Positions 35,642 through 45,080 of a stretch of 62,354 nt of DNA are shown here, in pieces. Origin of the DNA: an uncultured Lachnospiraceae bacterium. GTDB taxonomy: Bacteria > Bacillota > Clostridia > Lachnospirales > Lachnospiraceae. The notes under the pieces are model-generated. The model was not told where the DNA came from, made no database searches, and saw only the letters and a program-made list of their open reading frames with translations. How positions within the stretch are numbered: the stretch's first letter is position 1; each line of letters begins with the position of its first letter. Made by a program: the position numbers and the translations under genes. The stretch lies in contig CAJTTI010000021.1 in assembly GCA_910579225.1 (NCBI GenBank), forward strand, positions 1-62,354. Direction: 5' to 3'.

Positions 35642-36528
35642 AAATACCCCTCCTTTTTCTGATAACAGGCATATGCACCGGCCATTCCTGCTTTGTTCCC
35701 AAGCCTGGCAAAGGCCAACTCTGTATGACGAAACATCTCCGGATTCATGTATTTCCTCATACGGTCTTTGATAAGCGGTTCCAGATATTTCCTCTGAACC
35801 ATAATCCCGCCCCCAAGAACCACCAGTTGCGGATTCAGCAGACATACACAGCTGCTGATGCCTTTTGCAAGGTAATCAGAGAGAACGGCAATCTCTTCCT
35901 GATATCGAATATCTCCCTGCTGTGCCCGTTCAAAAATAATCCTTCCGTTCAAACCGGTCTCATTCAGTCTTTCTTCTGTTCTGCGAACCAGTGCAGTAGT
36001 GCTGGCCATATCCTGAAAGTGTTGTCCGTCCAGCCACATATACCCGACCTCTCCTGCACTGTTGCTGTACCCGCGGTATATATCGCCCTGCAGCACCACA
36101 GCTCCGCCGATTCCGGTACCCACTGTCAACATCAGCATGCTGCTGCATCCTCTTCCGGAACCATAGTAATATTCCCCAAGAGCTGCAGCATTCACGTCAT
36201 TTTCCACCCAACAGGGCAGACCAAATTCTCTTACCATGATTTCTTTTAATCTTGTCCCCGTATACTGCGGGATATTTTCATTTGCATACAGCACGGTTCC
36301 GGTTCCGGCATCCACCATACCGGCTGTCGATACGGCAATTCCCTGTATTGCATATCTCTGCATCAGCTCTCTGATGATGTCTGCCGCTTTTTTTACAATC
36401 CCTGGCCCCTGTATGACCTTTGCATCACTGTCCTTCTCTCCGTGAAACAGAAACTGACAGGATGAATCTGATGATGCCAGTACACCATATTTAATGGATG
36501 TTCCTCCAATATCCAGTACGCCAATCAT
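35638..36528 (-). CDS. ROK-family sugar kinase (NanK-like)
   Basis: A 296-residue kinase of the repressor/ORF/kinase family without a DNA-binding domain. ATP motif VLDIGGTSIKYGVL opens the chain; the catalytic aspartate lies in VENDVNAAALGEYYYG (about 106-121) and GTGIGGAVVLQG follows. The classical ROK zinc site CxCGxxGCxE is absent: the corresponding region reads GEVGYMWLDGQHF. ManNAc kinases of the NanK type sometimes also lack the zinc cysteines, which fits the overlapping nanE. Substrate is therefore most likely ManNAc or a related sugar. Confidence 0.87.
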   Translation of the reverse strand: MIGVLDIGGTSIKYGVLASSDSSCQFLFHGEKDSDAKVIQGPGIVKKAADIIRELMQRYAIQGIAVSTAGMVDAGTGTVLYANENIPQYTGTRLKEIMVREFGLPCWVENDVNAAALGEYYYGSGRGCSSMLMLTVGTGIGGAVVLQGDIYRGYSNSAGEVGYMWLDGQHFQDMASTTALVRRTEERLNETGLNGRIIFERAQQGDIRYQEEIAVLSDYLAKGISSCVCLLNPQLVVLGGGIMVQRKYLEPLIKDRMRKYMNPEMFRHTELAFARLGNKAGMAGAYACYQKKEGYL

Positions 36529-36531
36529 CTC

Positions 36532-36984
36532 TTACTCATCTTCTTTCATAAGCCGAAGTTGCTGCAGAAATTCAGCAGGTGTCCTGCTTGCCACAAGCTT
36601 TTCTACATTTTCCTCCGCCATCAGGATACCGGCAAGTTCACTCATCAGCTCCAAATGACTGTTACTGTCAACTGCCGCCAGTGTGATGACCAGCGTCACC
36701 GGATCGAATTTATCGCTTCCAAAGGGAACCGGAGGATTTAAGACGGTAAAGCAGATGGACATTTCCTTCACACCGCATTCCGGTCTTGCATGGGCCAGGG
36801 CAACATGGTTTCCCAACACAATGTACGGCCCCACACGATGCACCGCGTCAATCATGGCAGTAATATACCGCTCCTCTATTTTCTCTGTTTCCAGCAGACG
36901 CCTCGCCGATTTGCGTATGGCATCCTCCCAGTCTGATGCCTGCACTCCAAGTTCAATATCCGCTTCTGTTACCATTTCCAGCAT
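36532..36984 (-). CDS. PTS IIA component, ascorbate-type, in the mannitol-type operon
   Basis: A 150-residue EIIA. The histidine motif VALAHARPECGVKEM (about residue 67) and the length match the ascorbate (UlaC) branch rather than MtlF. It follows the HAD gene by 46 bases and precedes the ROK kinase by three. TAGGAGGATGAAAG sets the start. It should pass phosphate to the IICB encoded two genes upstream, a mixed pairing. Confidence 0.88.
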   Translation of the reverse strand: MLEMVTEADIELGVQASDWEDAIRKSARRLLETEKIEERYITAMIDAVHRVGPYIVLGNHVALAHARPECGVKEMSICFTVLNPPVPFGSDKFDPVTLVITLAAVDSNSHLELMSELAGILMAEENVEKLVASRTPAEFLQQLRLMKEDE

Positions 36985-37030
36985 CTTTCATCCTCCTACA
37001 TATAAGTTCCGATTTTATTCAAGTTCTGCT

Positions 37031-37702
37031 TCAGTCCTTCCATCGCCTTGTCTCAAAGTCCAGAATCACGTCATCCAGCTCCACCTCTTCTAAAGAATCC
37101 GCCATCTGATAATATCCCTGAAACTGATCATATTTTGTAATGGGGTTCGGGACGATCAGGCAGGGCATATGAGCTCTTTTGGCTGACAGCAGTCCGTTTC
37201 CGGAGTCCTCCACAGCCAGGCATTCCTGAGGCGTGCACTCCAGAAGCTCCGCCGCTTTCAGGAACAGGTCCGGGGCCGGTTTTACATTTTTACACAGGTC
37301 CGCCGTGGAAAACACATCAAAGGCATCCAGTACGCCCAGCCGTTCCAGATGAAAGCGCGGTTTTTTGATTGTGGCAGAAGTTGCAACTGCCAGCTTCAAA
37401 CCCTTTTCTTTTGCTTCCCGGATCAGTCGAATCACCCCCCTCATGGGGGGAAGGGACGCCGTTCTTTTGATATACTCCTTCGTAAGCAATGGCTCAATCC
37501 CTTCTCCGTCCACATGTTCTCCAAGATCCTCTTTCAGAAATGCAAACAGCTTTTTATTGTTGGCTCCCACGCAGACCAGATAATCTTTGATCTTCAGGTC
37601 ATAATCATAGTCCTCTTTTAACCAATCCCTGTATATATAATACCATTCAGACTCCGTGTCTATGATCACGCCGTCAAAATCCATGACAATTGCTTTTAAC
37701 AT
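37031..37702 (-). CDS. HAD-family phosphatase / beta-phosphoglucomutase-like
   Basis: A 223-residue HAD hydrolase of subfamily IA. Motif I is VMDFDGVIIDTE (residues 6-17), motif II VATSAT, motif III the K in KPAPDLFLKAA, and motif IV VEDSGNGLLSA. The helical cap lies between 18 and 80. It starts one base after the IICB stop, so it is translationally coupled to it. It could dephosphorylate an imported sugar phosphate that accumulates, or isomerise a hexose phosphate. A run CCCCCCTCATGGGGGG at about 37436-37451 within the gene is palindromic. Confidence 0.9.
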   Translation of the reverse strand: MLKAIVMDFDGVIIDTESEWYYIYRDWLKEDYDYDLKIKDYLVCVGANNKKLFAFLKEDLGEHVDGEGIEPLLTKEYIKRTASLPPMRGVIRLIREAKEKGLKLAVATSATIKKPRFHLERLGVLDAFDVFSTADLCKNVKPAPDLFLKAAELLECTPQECLAVEDSGNGLLSAKRAHMPCLIVPNPITKYDQFQGYYQMADSLEEVELDDVILDFETRRWKD

Positions 37703-37703
37703 T

Positions 37704-39122
37704 TCATCCTCTTGCCTTTTTAATCTGTTCTACCAGTTCATCATACTCCGGCGCATTCAGATAATCCTGAATCGTAACAAGCATTACATCCGGCTGCTTT
37801 TCCTGAACCCGCTCACTGAGCGAAACATGAGTCACAATCACATCTGTTTCCTTTGGCAGTTCCACCACAGGTGCATGTTCCACTGGTATATCAGTAATTC
37901 CTGCCTTTTTCAGCTTTCTGGCAATGACAGATGCACCCATGGCGCTGGAACCAAGACCTGCATCACAGACATACAGGATTTTCTGGATCTTTCCATAATC
38001 CACTGCCTTCTCCTGATCGCTGAATACAGAAGAGATACGAGATTTCTTCCCTTTCAAAGCTTCCATCTGTTTGACAGAATCTTCCAGTCTCTGATCTTCT
38101 TCTCCGTCTGATTTCGTACTTTTCACAATCACAGACGCAACAGCAAAGGAGACCGCCGCCGATGCCAGAATCGCGATCAGAATCTTCAGCTGATCCCCCA
38201 CTGCTGCCATCATCATAATCGTAATGACACTGCCCGGGGAGCTGACGCCCACAAGACCGACTTTAAATAAGGAAAACAGAAATGTGCCTGTGATTCCTCC
38301 TGCTATGGTTGCAATTACAAGGGCCGGGTTCATCAGAATAAACGGAAAATAAATCTCATGGATTCCGCCGATCAGATGAATGACCGTGGCGCCGTATGCA
38401 TTTGCTTTTGCCTTCCCCCTTCCGAAGACCGCATAAGCCAGCAGCACTCCAAAACCGGGACCCGGATTGGACTCCAGAAGGAACAGAACTGATTTTCCAA
38501 GCTCAGCCAGCTGCGTCGTCCCAAGAGGCGTAAGAATACCCTGCCCGATGGCGTTATTCAAAAAGATCACTTTCGCCGGCTCGATAAAGATGGCTGTCAG
38601 CGGCAGCAGGTTATGATTCTCCAGCACCGCAACCCCGCCTGCAAAGACATTGGACAGAGACGTAATCGCCGGAGCCAGCAGGACACATCCAATCACTGCT
38701 ATAACTGCACCCGTAACCGCCGTCGTAAGATTCCCAATCAGCAGTTCAAAGCCGACAGGCGTATGTGGCTCCACAAAAGCATCTACTTTTTTCAGCACCC
38801 ATGCTGCAAAAGGCGCGATGATCATGGCCCCCAGGAGCATCGTTGTGTCACTCCCAATTATAACACCCATGGTTGTAAAGGCGCCGATGACAGCCCCTTT
38901 CTCCCCATAGACCATCCTGCCCGCTGCCACTCCGATCAGTACCGGAAGCAGGTAGTTCAGGATTGGTACAATAAAGCCTTTGAGCATATCATTGCCAAGC
39001 CAGATACCAAGAGCAGTCAGGATTCCCCATCCCATAAATGCCCCCAGGTTCGGAACGACCATCGCACTTAATTTTCCGCCGAAGCGCTGCGCTTTCACAC
39101 GCCATGAAATTTGTTCTGACAT
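37704..39122 (-). CDS. PTS IICB component, mannitol family
   Basis: A 472-residue permease. The N-terminal IIC domain (1-340) has the MtlA-like opening FGGKLSAMVVPNLGAFMGWGILTALG and the GIHEIYFPFILMNP substrate loop. The C-terminal IIB domain (about 375-470) has the phospho-cysteine in ILYVCDAGLGSSAMGASV. The covalent IIA domain of E. coli MtlA is absent and replaced by the separate IIA gene. Mannitol-1-phosphate dehydrogenase (mtlD) is missing from the operon, so the sugar may not be mannitol. Confidence 0.93.
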   Translation of the reverse strand: MSEQISWRVKAQRFGGKLSAMVVPNLGAFMGWGILTALGIWLGNDMLKGFIVPILNYLLPVLIGVAAGRMVYGEKGAVIGAFTTMGVIIGSDTTMLLGAMIIAPFAAWVLKKVDAFVEPHTPVGFELLIGNLTTAVTGAVIAVIGCVLLAPAITSLSNVFAGGVAVLENHNLLPLTAIFIEPAKVIFLNNAIGQGILTPLGTTQLAELGKSVLFLLESNPGPGFGVLLAYAVFGRGKAKANAYGATVIHLIGGIHEIYFPFILMNPALVIATIAGGITGTFLFSLFKVGLVGVSSPGSVITIMMMAAVGDQLKILIAILASAAVSFAVASVIVKSTKSDGEEDQRLEDSVKQMEALKGKKSRISSVFSDQEKAVDYGKIQKILYVCDAGLGSSAMGASVIARKLKKAGITDIPVEHAPVVELPKETDVIVTHVSLSERVQEKQPDVMLVTIQDYLNAPEYDELVEQIKKARG

Positions 39123-39151
39123 CTTTTTATCCCCCTCTATTTTCTCTGTTC

Positions 39152-40153
39152 TTACAGTTCCACTTCTTTCCCTTCTTTGATGGAACGCTCAATGGCATCC
39201 ACCACCCGAAGGGCATCATAAGACTGCTTTGGTGTAATGACGGATTTGGTATTGGAAGCCACATTGTTCACAAAGGCCATGACTTCTTCTGCCAGATCGC
39301 CGCACACCTGACCGTTTACATAGTACCAGTGTCTGGTATCCGGATACTGAATTCCGGTTGAGGTTACAAATTTTACGCCGTGGTCACAGGAATCCACATA
39401 GGCGACGCCTTTGGTACCCACCAGCTCCACCTTGTCGTCGATGATCGTCGGCGAATTTTCCGGTAAGGTCCAGCAGGCCTCCAGGCACGCAATGGCGCCG
39501 TTTTCGTAGGTCACGATGGCATAAATCACATCGTTCATTCCATTTTCCTTTAACAGGACGCTTCTGTTCCTTGCGAACACCTTTACCGGCTGGCAGTCCA
39601 TCCACCAGTTGATATAGTCGATGTCATGAATCATCACATGCATGCTTAAGTCCGATGCACCGATGTAACGTCTCGGCCCAATGATCGGGCTATTTCTTCT
39701 TACATAACAATGAATGATATCCCCAAGTTCCCCCTGGTCCAAACGTTCCTTGATCATAGCAAAGCGGGGATCGAACCGGAGAAGAAAACCAGTTGTAAAT
39801 ACTTTATCATAATCTTTGGTAATTTCATACAGTGCTTTCCCGTCTTCCAGCTCTTTTGCCAGAGGTTTTTCCAGCAGAATATGTTTTTTCTGTTTTACCG
39901 CAATCTCCACTGCTTCCCGGTGCATGTTATCTGGAAGTACAATGCTGACCGCCTCCACATCGGCTTCCTCCAGCATCTGCTTGTAATCCTTATAAAGGAC
40001 GACTCCCGGAAATTCGCTCTTCAATTCCTCACGGCGGGCGTCATTGTATTCGCACAGAGCGGTCACCTCCACCTGCGGCAGCTTTGTATAAATCTGTGCA
40101 TGATAGGTACCCATCTGTCCTACCCCGATTACTCCTACTTTCATCTTTCCCAA
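39152..40153 (-). CDS. Gfo/Idh/MocA-family oxidoreductase
   Basis: A 333-residue NAD(P)-dependent sugar oxidoreductase. The nucleotide site is VGVIGVGQMGTYHAQ (about 6-20), EKPLAKELEDGKALYE is the lysine motif, and MHVMIHDIDYINWWM contains the HDxD-type active-site histidine. It is the first gene of the mannitol-type PTS operon. TTG 40153 follows GAAAGGAGGAAGATACG at good spacing; ATG 40144 is 17 bases away and would be less well placed. The position suggests oxidation or epimerisation of the imported sugar. Confidence 0.9.
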   Translation of the reverse strand: MGKMKVGVIGVGQMGTYHAQIYTKLPQVEVTALCEYNDARREELKSEFPGVVLYKDYKQMLEEADVEAVSIVLPDNMHREAVEIAVKQKKHILLEKPLAKELEDGKALYEITKDYDKVFTTGFLLRFDPRFAMIKERLDQGELGDIIHCYVRRNSPIIGPRRYIGASDLSMHVMIHDIDYINWWMDCQPVKVFARNRSVLLKENGMNDVIYAIVTYENGAIACLEACWTLPENSPTIIDDKVELVGTKGVAYVDSCDHGVKFVTSTGIQYPDTRHWYYVNGQVCGDLAEEVMAFVNNVASNTKSVITPKQSYDALRVVDAIERSIKEGKEVEL

Positions 40154-40273
40154 CGTATCTTCCTCCTTTCATCTTTATCCATTTTGACTACGTTGTGCTT
40201 TGTTTCTGTGTTACTTTCTGCACATTATTATAATTTTTCCGGAAACAGTTTTAAAGATAAGGAAATTCCGTAT

Positions 40274-40382
40274 AAACTGGCAAAAAAAACACTACTGTTT
40301 TTTGTGCATTTTTCCATTTCAAACTGGCAGACTCTTATATTGCAGTGGTAATCTTTCATTCAGTATAATATATGAAAGAATC
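40274..40382. promoter_or_regulatory. divergent control region of the mannitol-type operon and its regulator
   Basis: A rightward promoter TTGCAG (40340-40345), 18 bases, TATAAT (40364-40369) serves the regulator. AAACTGGCA is repeated directly at 40274-40282 and 40321-40329, offset 47 bases. CTTTCAT and ATGAAAG form an inverted repeat across the -10 region (about 40353-40379). These are the candidate binding sites in the 284-base space between the two transcription units. Confidence 0.45.
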
Positions 40383-40437
40383 ATCCATACACGCAGCAAT
40401 GCAATCTGCACCAACATGAAAGGGAGTTCGAACAACC

Positions 40438-42366
40438 ATGTTTCAAAGTTCCAGATTAAACGACATATTAGAACATTTCCTGATACACAAAGGCTATATC
40501 GCCCCTTCCAAACTGGCAAAACAATTCCAGGTATCCGAACGCACATTGAGAAGCGATATTCGTGAAATCAACAAAACTTTGATGGATTATCATGTACAGA
40601 TTTTGTTAAAGCGAAAAGAGGGGTATTATCTCCATACATCGGATGTTTCTTCTATACCCGTTTTAGAAGAGTTGCTGAAAAAAAGAGAAAAATATCTGGA
40701 CTCTACAGATCACCGAATCCATCATCTGATTATTAAACTGCTCTACGCCGATAATTATCTGTCTCAGGATGATCTTGCCGAAGAAGTATATGTCAGTATC
40801 AATACCATTATTAATTACCTGAAATCCATTCGGGATATTCTTGCCAGTCACAATCTGACCCTGCAGAACAAAGCCAATCTTGGTTATCTGATCATGGGCG
40901 ATGAACTGAACAAACGGAAATGCATCATGGACTTAATTGCATCAAATTCCCAGCAATATGCCCTGCAGTTTTCCAATGATCAGAAAGAACTGTTAAAACA
41001 TATCAATCTGGAAACTGTAAAAGATATTGTCATCGAATTCAACCGAACATATGGCCTGCACTTTACGGACTATAATTTAAAAAACTTGATTCTGCAGATC
41101 GTACTTTCCATCTCCAGAGTGCAGGCAAAGAAACCACTGGATACCTATCCCCTTCCACAAAACCAACAGCTGAAGGATTTACTGCACCCGCTGATTTCAC
41201 AAATTGAAGAAAGTTTCCGCGTGGAACTGGGAATTGCAGAGAGAAATTATATCTATTCCTATTATATATCCAACACCATTGAATGGGACGGGCAGAAAGA
41301 TTACAGCATATATACGCGAAAATTAGTACAAAAAATTCTGAACTACATTTATGAATCTTATCACATAGATATCAGAAACGATACCATCATTCAGAAAGAC
41401 CTGAGTCAGCATCTGCAGTCCATTTTAAACGCCAAATATTATCAGCAGGATAAAAAGAACCCGTTACTGGAAACCATAAAAACCACCTACATTCTTGCTC
41501 ATGAGATTACAACGACTTCCGTATACCAAGCCTTTGAAACAGAACCTTTTGACTTGTGCGAAGATGATATCGGTTACATTACACTGCATGTGGGCGCAGC
41601 CATAGAACGATATTTTGACACCCATTATGTTTCCGGAAAGAAAGCGATCATTGTCTATGGAAACAGCTATGCGGAAGGTAGTTTTCTGGCGGCCAAACTT
41701 TCCACTTTATTCAAAGGCACCCTGGAAATTATCGGACGGTATCCCTCCCACGAACTAAATGATATTAACTGTCAGCATACAGATCTGATTATATCCACAA
41801 CCCCCATCAAACAGTTTGGGAAGATACCAGTCATAGTGGTAGAGATACCCCTTAGCAAAAATGATATTGAGAACATCACAAAAACAGTCATAAAGGAACA
41901 TCGGCATCCCATTGATACAATCATGGATCTGTTCTCTCCCTCACTGTTTATTCGTACAACTGTGAAAAACAGAGAAGATATTATTCATATTTTATGTACA
42001 CTCCTTAAAGAAGAAGACTGCATCATAGATACTTTTGAGCAAAGTGTACTACAGAGGGAATCCAAAATATCCACAGCCATGGATGGTGTGATCGCACTCC
42101 CTCATCCTCTGACCATCTGTTCTTACAAAAGCCGGATTGCCATTGGAATCCTGGAAAAGCCAATCCGGTGGTCTGAAAAAGATCAGGCCCAGATCATCCT
42201 CATGCTCGCCCTGGCGGACGACCGGCGAAAAGATATCCGTACCTTATATGATACACTTGTCATTACCACGAATAATCCTGTACTGGAAAACCTGCTGTTG
42301 CAGGCAGTCAGTACCCGGGATTTTCTCCGAATACTGAAAGAAAATATTACGGAGAATTCTTATTAA
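40438..42366 (+). CDS. MtlR-like PRD transcriptional regulator, EIIB-like cysteine absent
   Basis: A 642-residue regulator with an HTH_11 (APSKLAKQFQVSERTLRSDI), a second winged helix (LSQDDLAEEVYVSINTIINYL), two PRDs (about 180-395), an EIIB-like domain (about 401-490) and a C-terminal mannitol/fructose-type EIIA (about 505-642) with histidine H556 in VIALPHPLT. In MtlR of Bacillus the EIIB-like domain is controlled through a cysteine; here the equivalent strand reads AIIVYGNSYAEGS with tyrosine at 407. The gene is divergent from the PTS operon it presumably regulates. Confidence 0.9.
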   Translation: MFQSSRLNDILEHFLIHKGYIAPSKLAKQFQVSERTLRSDIREINKTLMDYHVQILLKRKEGYYLHTSDVSSIPVLEELLKKREKYLDSTDHRIHHLIIKLLYADNYLSQDDLAEEVYVSINTIINYLKSIRDILASHNLTLQNKANLGYLIMGDELNKRKCIMDLIASNSQQYALQFSNDQKELLKHINLETVKDIVIEFNRTYGLHFTDYNLKNLILQIVLSISRVQAKKPLDTYPLPQNQQLKDLLHPLISQIEESFRVELGIAERNYIYSYYISNTIEWDGQKDYSIYTRKLVQKILNYIYESYHIDIRNDTIIQKDLSQHLQSILNAKYYQQDKKNPLLETIKTTYILAHEITTTSVYQAFETEPFDLCEDDIGYITLHVGAAIERYFDTHYVSGKKAIIVYGNSYAEGSFLAAKLSTLFKGTLEIIGRYPSHELNDINCQHTDLIISTTPIKQFGKIPVIVVEIPLSKNDIENITKTVIKEHRHPIDTIMDLFSPSLFIRTTVKNREDIIHILCTLLKEEDCIIDTFEQSVLQRESKISTAMDGVIALPHPLTICSYKSRIAIGILEKPIRWSEKDQAQIILMLALADDRRKDIRTLYDTLVITTNNPVLENLLLQAVSTRDFLRILKENITENSY

Positions 42367-42380
42367 CGATTCAAAATCAC

Positions 42381-42424
42381 AAAGCCCCTGTCTGGTAAAG
42401 CTGTTACCATACAAGGGCTTTTCT
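42381..42424 (+). terminator. terminator after the MtlR-like gene
   Basis: AAAGCCCCTGT (42381-42391) pairs with ACAAGGGCTTT (about 42411-42421) with one mismatch, followed by TCT. It sits 14 bases beyond the stop codon and faces the convergent histidine kinase gene. Confidence 0.65.
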
Positions 42425-42463
42425 GATTCACTCAATGAAAGGAATTGTTCAGTAAGTCAATCC

Positions 42464-45049
42464 TTATTTCAGATATTTTTTTAATTTGCAGGCGATAACT
42501 TCAATATCAATCGGTTTTGCCAGGTGATCGTTCATACCGCACTCCAGGCACTTTTGAATATCTTCCGAAAATGCATCGGCAGTCATGGCAATAACAGGAA
42601 TATCCGCATCTTCACGTTGCAGTCTCCGAATCACTCTGGTTGCCTCATAGCCATCCATCACAGGCATCCGCACATCCATAATGATTGCATCATAAAATCC
42701 AACTGGAGATTCCTCGAATTTTGTAACGCAGACCTGCCCGTTTTCGGCCCAATCCAACTCCAATTCAAGAGAAGCAAGGAGCTCCTTTGCAACTTCCCAG
42801 TTAAGTTCATTATCCTCCGCCAATAATATATTCTTTCCTCTGAGCTCCTGATCAATCTCCTCCTTTGTCTTTTTGGCTTCTTCACCGGAAGTGTTCGTCA
42901 AAGCTTTCAGGGTATCAAACAAAACAGACCGGAACAGAGGACCTGAGATAAATCTGGAAACCCCTGCTTCTCTGGCTTCTTTTTCTATCTCGCTCCAGTC
43001 AAAGGCGGACAACAGCAAAGTTGGGTGGTCTTCCCCGTAATTCAGGCAGATCTCCCGCGCCGCTTCAATCCCGTTCATGCCTGGTAAATTCCGCCCCAAC
43101 AGAATTATCTCATAATCTTCATTCTTTTGTCGGCGTTTTGCAATCATTTCCATTGCGCATTCCACACTCAGGCACCCTTCCGAATGGATACCAATTGATG
43201 CCAGGGAACGAACCACATGGATGCAGGATCGCTCATCGCCATCGACAATCAGCATATTCCAGTCAGGAAAAAGGGTATCTATCTTCTGTTCTTCGGCCTT
43301 CTTCAAATCCAGAACAACATGGAACTCACTGCCCTTGCCCTGCTCGCTTTTAACAGATATGGTACCGCCCATAGCATCCACAATATATTTTGTAATTGCC
43401 ATTCCAAGGCCTGAACCCTCCGTTTTCTGCACACGGGCATTATCCTCTCTGCTGAAGGAATCAAAGATTTTCTTCTGGTATTCCTCCGACATTCCGATTC
43501 CCGTATCCTTTACCATAAAATGTGTACGGACACTGGAAGGCTCTTCCGGTATTGCTTCCTGATACAAAGAAAGCTGAACAGTACCGTTCTCCGGCGTAAA
43601 TTTGACAGCATTTCCCAGCAGATTGATCAATACCTGGTTCAGCCGCACACTATCACAGCACACATCTTCTGCAAGGACCTCATAGACAACTGCGTCGAAC
43701 TGCTGATTTTTGGTCCTCACCTGTGACTGCACAATATTTATAATGCTGTCCATGATCTCCCTTAGGGATGTCGGCACAACATTCAGTGTCATCTTACCGC
43801 TCTCAATCTTAGACATATCCAGCACGTCATTGATCAGTCCCAGCAAATGTTTACTGGATAACGCGATTTTACGCAGATATTCCTCAACCTGTTCCTGATT
43901 GTGTGTATTGGCCATGGCGATAGACGTCATACCGATGATCGCATTCATAGGCGTTCGTATATCATGGCTCATGCTGGACAGAAATTCCTGCTTTGCCGCA
44001 TTGGCATACTCTGCTTCTCTCTGTGCTTTTTCAGCTGCTTCACGCGCTGCATCCATCTCTATATTCATGTGTTTCAATTCAGACACCTGGTTGCGGAATA
44101 CCTTTAAATGCTGAAAAAACAGGTACAAAAGCATGGCAATGACTGCAAAAGAAGCTGTATAAACAAGGGTAAGCCAATGTCTGCTCATCCCTGAGATTTC
44201 ATGGTCCAGCTCATCAAAAGGAAGAACTGTCACCAGATACCATTCACAGTCAGGGAGACTGGTACAATAGAGATGACGGCGGGATTCGCTGCTTTTCAGA
44301 ATAACAGAATAGTCTTTATTTGCATTCATCGCAGCTGTCATCTGCCCAATATAGAAATCCGCTTCCTCATTTTGGCCTTCAAAAATACGATAAAGCCGGT
44401 CAAAATAATTTTCATTTATACCGCCCTGATCCCGAATCACATAACTGCCATCTTTGCGTATAACAAAAGAATAGAGCAGAGGATTGACAGTATCCAGGAA
44501 AAGAACCTCCCCCATATATCTGGAAGAAAGTCCTACTACAAGAGCAAGGCTGGTATTTCCGTCAGCCATAGGATATTCACAGGGAACACCAAACAAAATC
44601 ACATCATTTCCTCCGCTGTCAACAGCGGATGATACTTTACGTTTCCCGTTTCTCAAACTGTCCAGAAAGGGCTGCGGGGTATTCGGCTCCACCATATCGC
44701 CATAAATCATTTCCATTTTTCCATCCGACGAATACAAGGCAGCACATAAAAAATTCCTTGCCCTTGCACCGTATTCTATTTCTTCTTTTGTGCCGTAACC
44801 AGAATCTTTTTCACCTGCTGCAATGTGCGCTATAGATTCCACCATAGTCAGGCGCAGAGCAATAATTGTCTCAAAATGTAAAGATACCTGTTCATTCATT
44901 CTGGACATGTACGTGGTGCCTATATTCTCAATTGTGTCTTCACCCATTCTGTTTACAGACACTCCCAAAAACGAAAAAATGAAAATGTTCAAACAAATAA
45001 TCACCGCTATGCTGATTTTTAAAGACCGCGGCAAAATTATGCTTTTCAT
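42464..45049 (-). CDS. membrane hybrid sensor histidine kinase with degenerate first receiver
   Basis: An 861-residue kinase: TM1 (about 11-33), an extracellular Cache-like sensor, TM2 (about 285-310), a coiled-coil linker, HisKA with FLSSMSHDIRTPMNAIIG, HATPase_c (INLLGNAVKFTPENG, DTGIGMS, GSGLGMAITK), then two receivers. The first reads LLGRNLPGMNG, with glycine where the phospho-aspartate should be, and FISGPLF with glycine for the conserved lysine. The second is intact (MDVRMPVMDG, LAKPI). It starts 31 bases after the upstream kinase gene, probably in one operon. No HPt or output regulator is encoded nearby. Confidence 0.92.
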   Translation of the reverse strand: MKSIILPRSLKISIAVIICLNIFIFSFLGVSVNRMGEDTIENIGTTYMSRMNEQVSLHFETIIALRLTMVESIAHIAAGEKDSGYGTKEEIEYGARARNFLCAALYSSDGKMEMIYGDMVEPNTPQPFLDSLRNGKRKVSSAVDSGGNDVILFGVPCEYPMADGNTSLALVVGLSSRYMGEVLFLDTVNPLLYSFVIRKDGSYVIRDQGGINENYFDRLYRIFEGQNEEADFYIGQMTAAMNANKDYSVILKSSESRRHLYCTSLPDCEWYLVTVLPFDELDHEISGMSRHWLTLVYTASFAVIAMLLYLFFQHLKVFRNQVSELKHMNIEMDAAREAAEKAQREAEYANAAKQEFLSSMSHDIRTPMNAIIGMTSIAMANTHNQEQVEEYLRKIALSSKHLLGLINDVLDMSKIESGKMTLNVVPTSLREIMDSIINIVQSQVRTKNQQFDAVVYEVLAEDVCCDSVRLNQVLINLLGNAVKFTPENGTVQLSLYQEAIPEEPSSVRTHFMVKDTGIGMSEEYQKKIFDSFSREDNARVQKTEGSGLGMAITKYIVDAMGGTISVKSEQGKGSEFHVVLDLKKAEEQKIDTLFPDWNMLIVDGDERSCIHVVRSLASIGIHSEGCLSVECAMEMIAKRRQKNEDYEIILLGRNLPGMNGIEAAREICLNYGEDHPTLLLSAFDWSEIEKEAREAGVSRFISGPLFRSVLFDTLKALTNTSGEEAKKTKEEIDQELRGKNILLAEDNELNWEVAKELLASLELELDWAENGQVCVTKFEESPVGFYDAIIMDVRMPVMDGYEATRVIRRLQREDADIPVIAMTADAFSEDIQKCLECGMNDHLAKPIDIEVIACKLKKYLK

Positions 45050-45080
45050 ATCTTCTTCATCTCCATTCTCATGACTGCTC

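Noticed and set aside
35642..35845. N-terminal extension of NanE
   Set aside because: The extra 68 codons lie within the ROK kinase gene in another frame; the ATGA overlap and ribosome binding site fix the start at 35641.
40420..40437. GGAGTTCGAACAAC as a possible tRNA T-loop
   Set aside because: No acceptor, D or anticodon stems surround it; it is simply the ribosome binding site region of the MtlR-like gene.
40510..40518. Third copy of AAACTGGCA
   Set aside because: It falls within the helix-turn-helix coding sequence of the MtlR-like gene; the other two copies are intergenic, so this one is probably chance.
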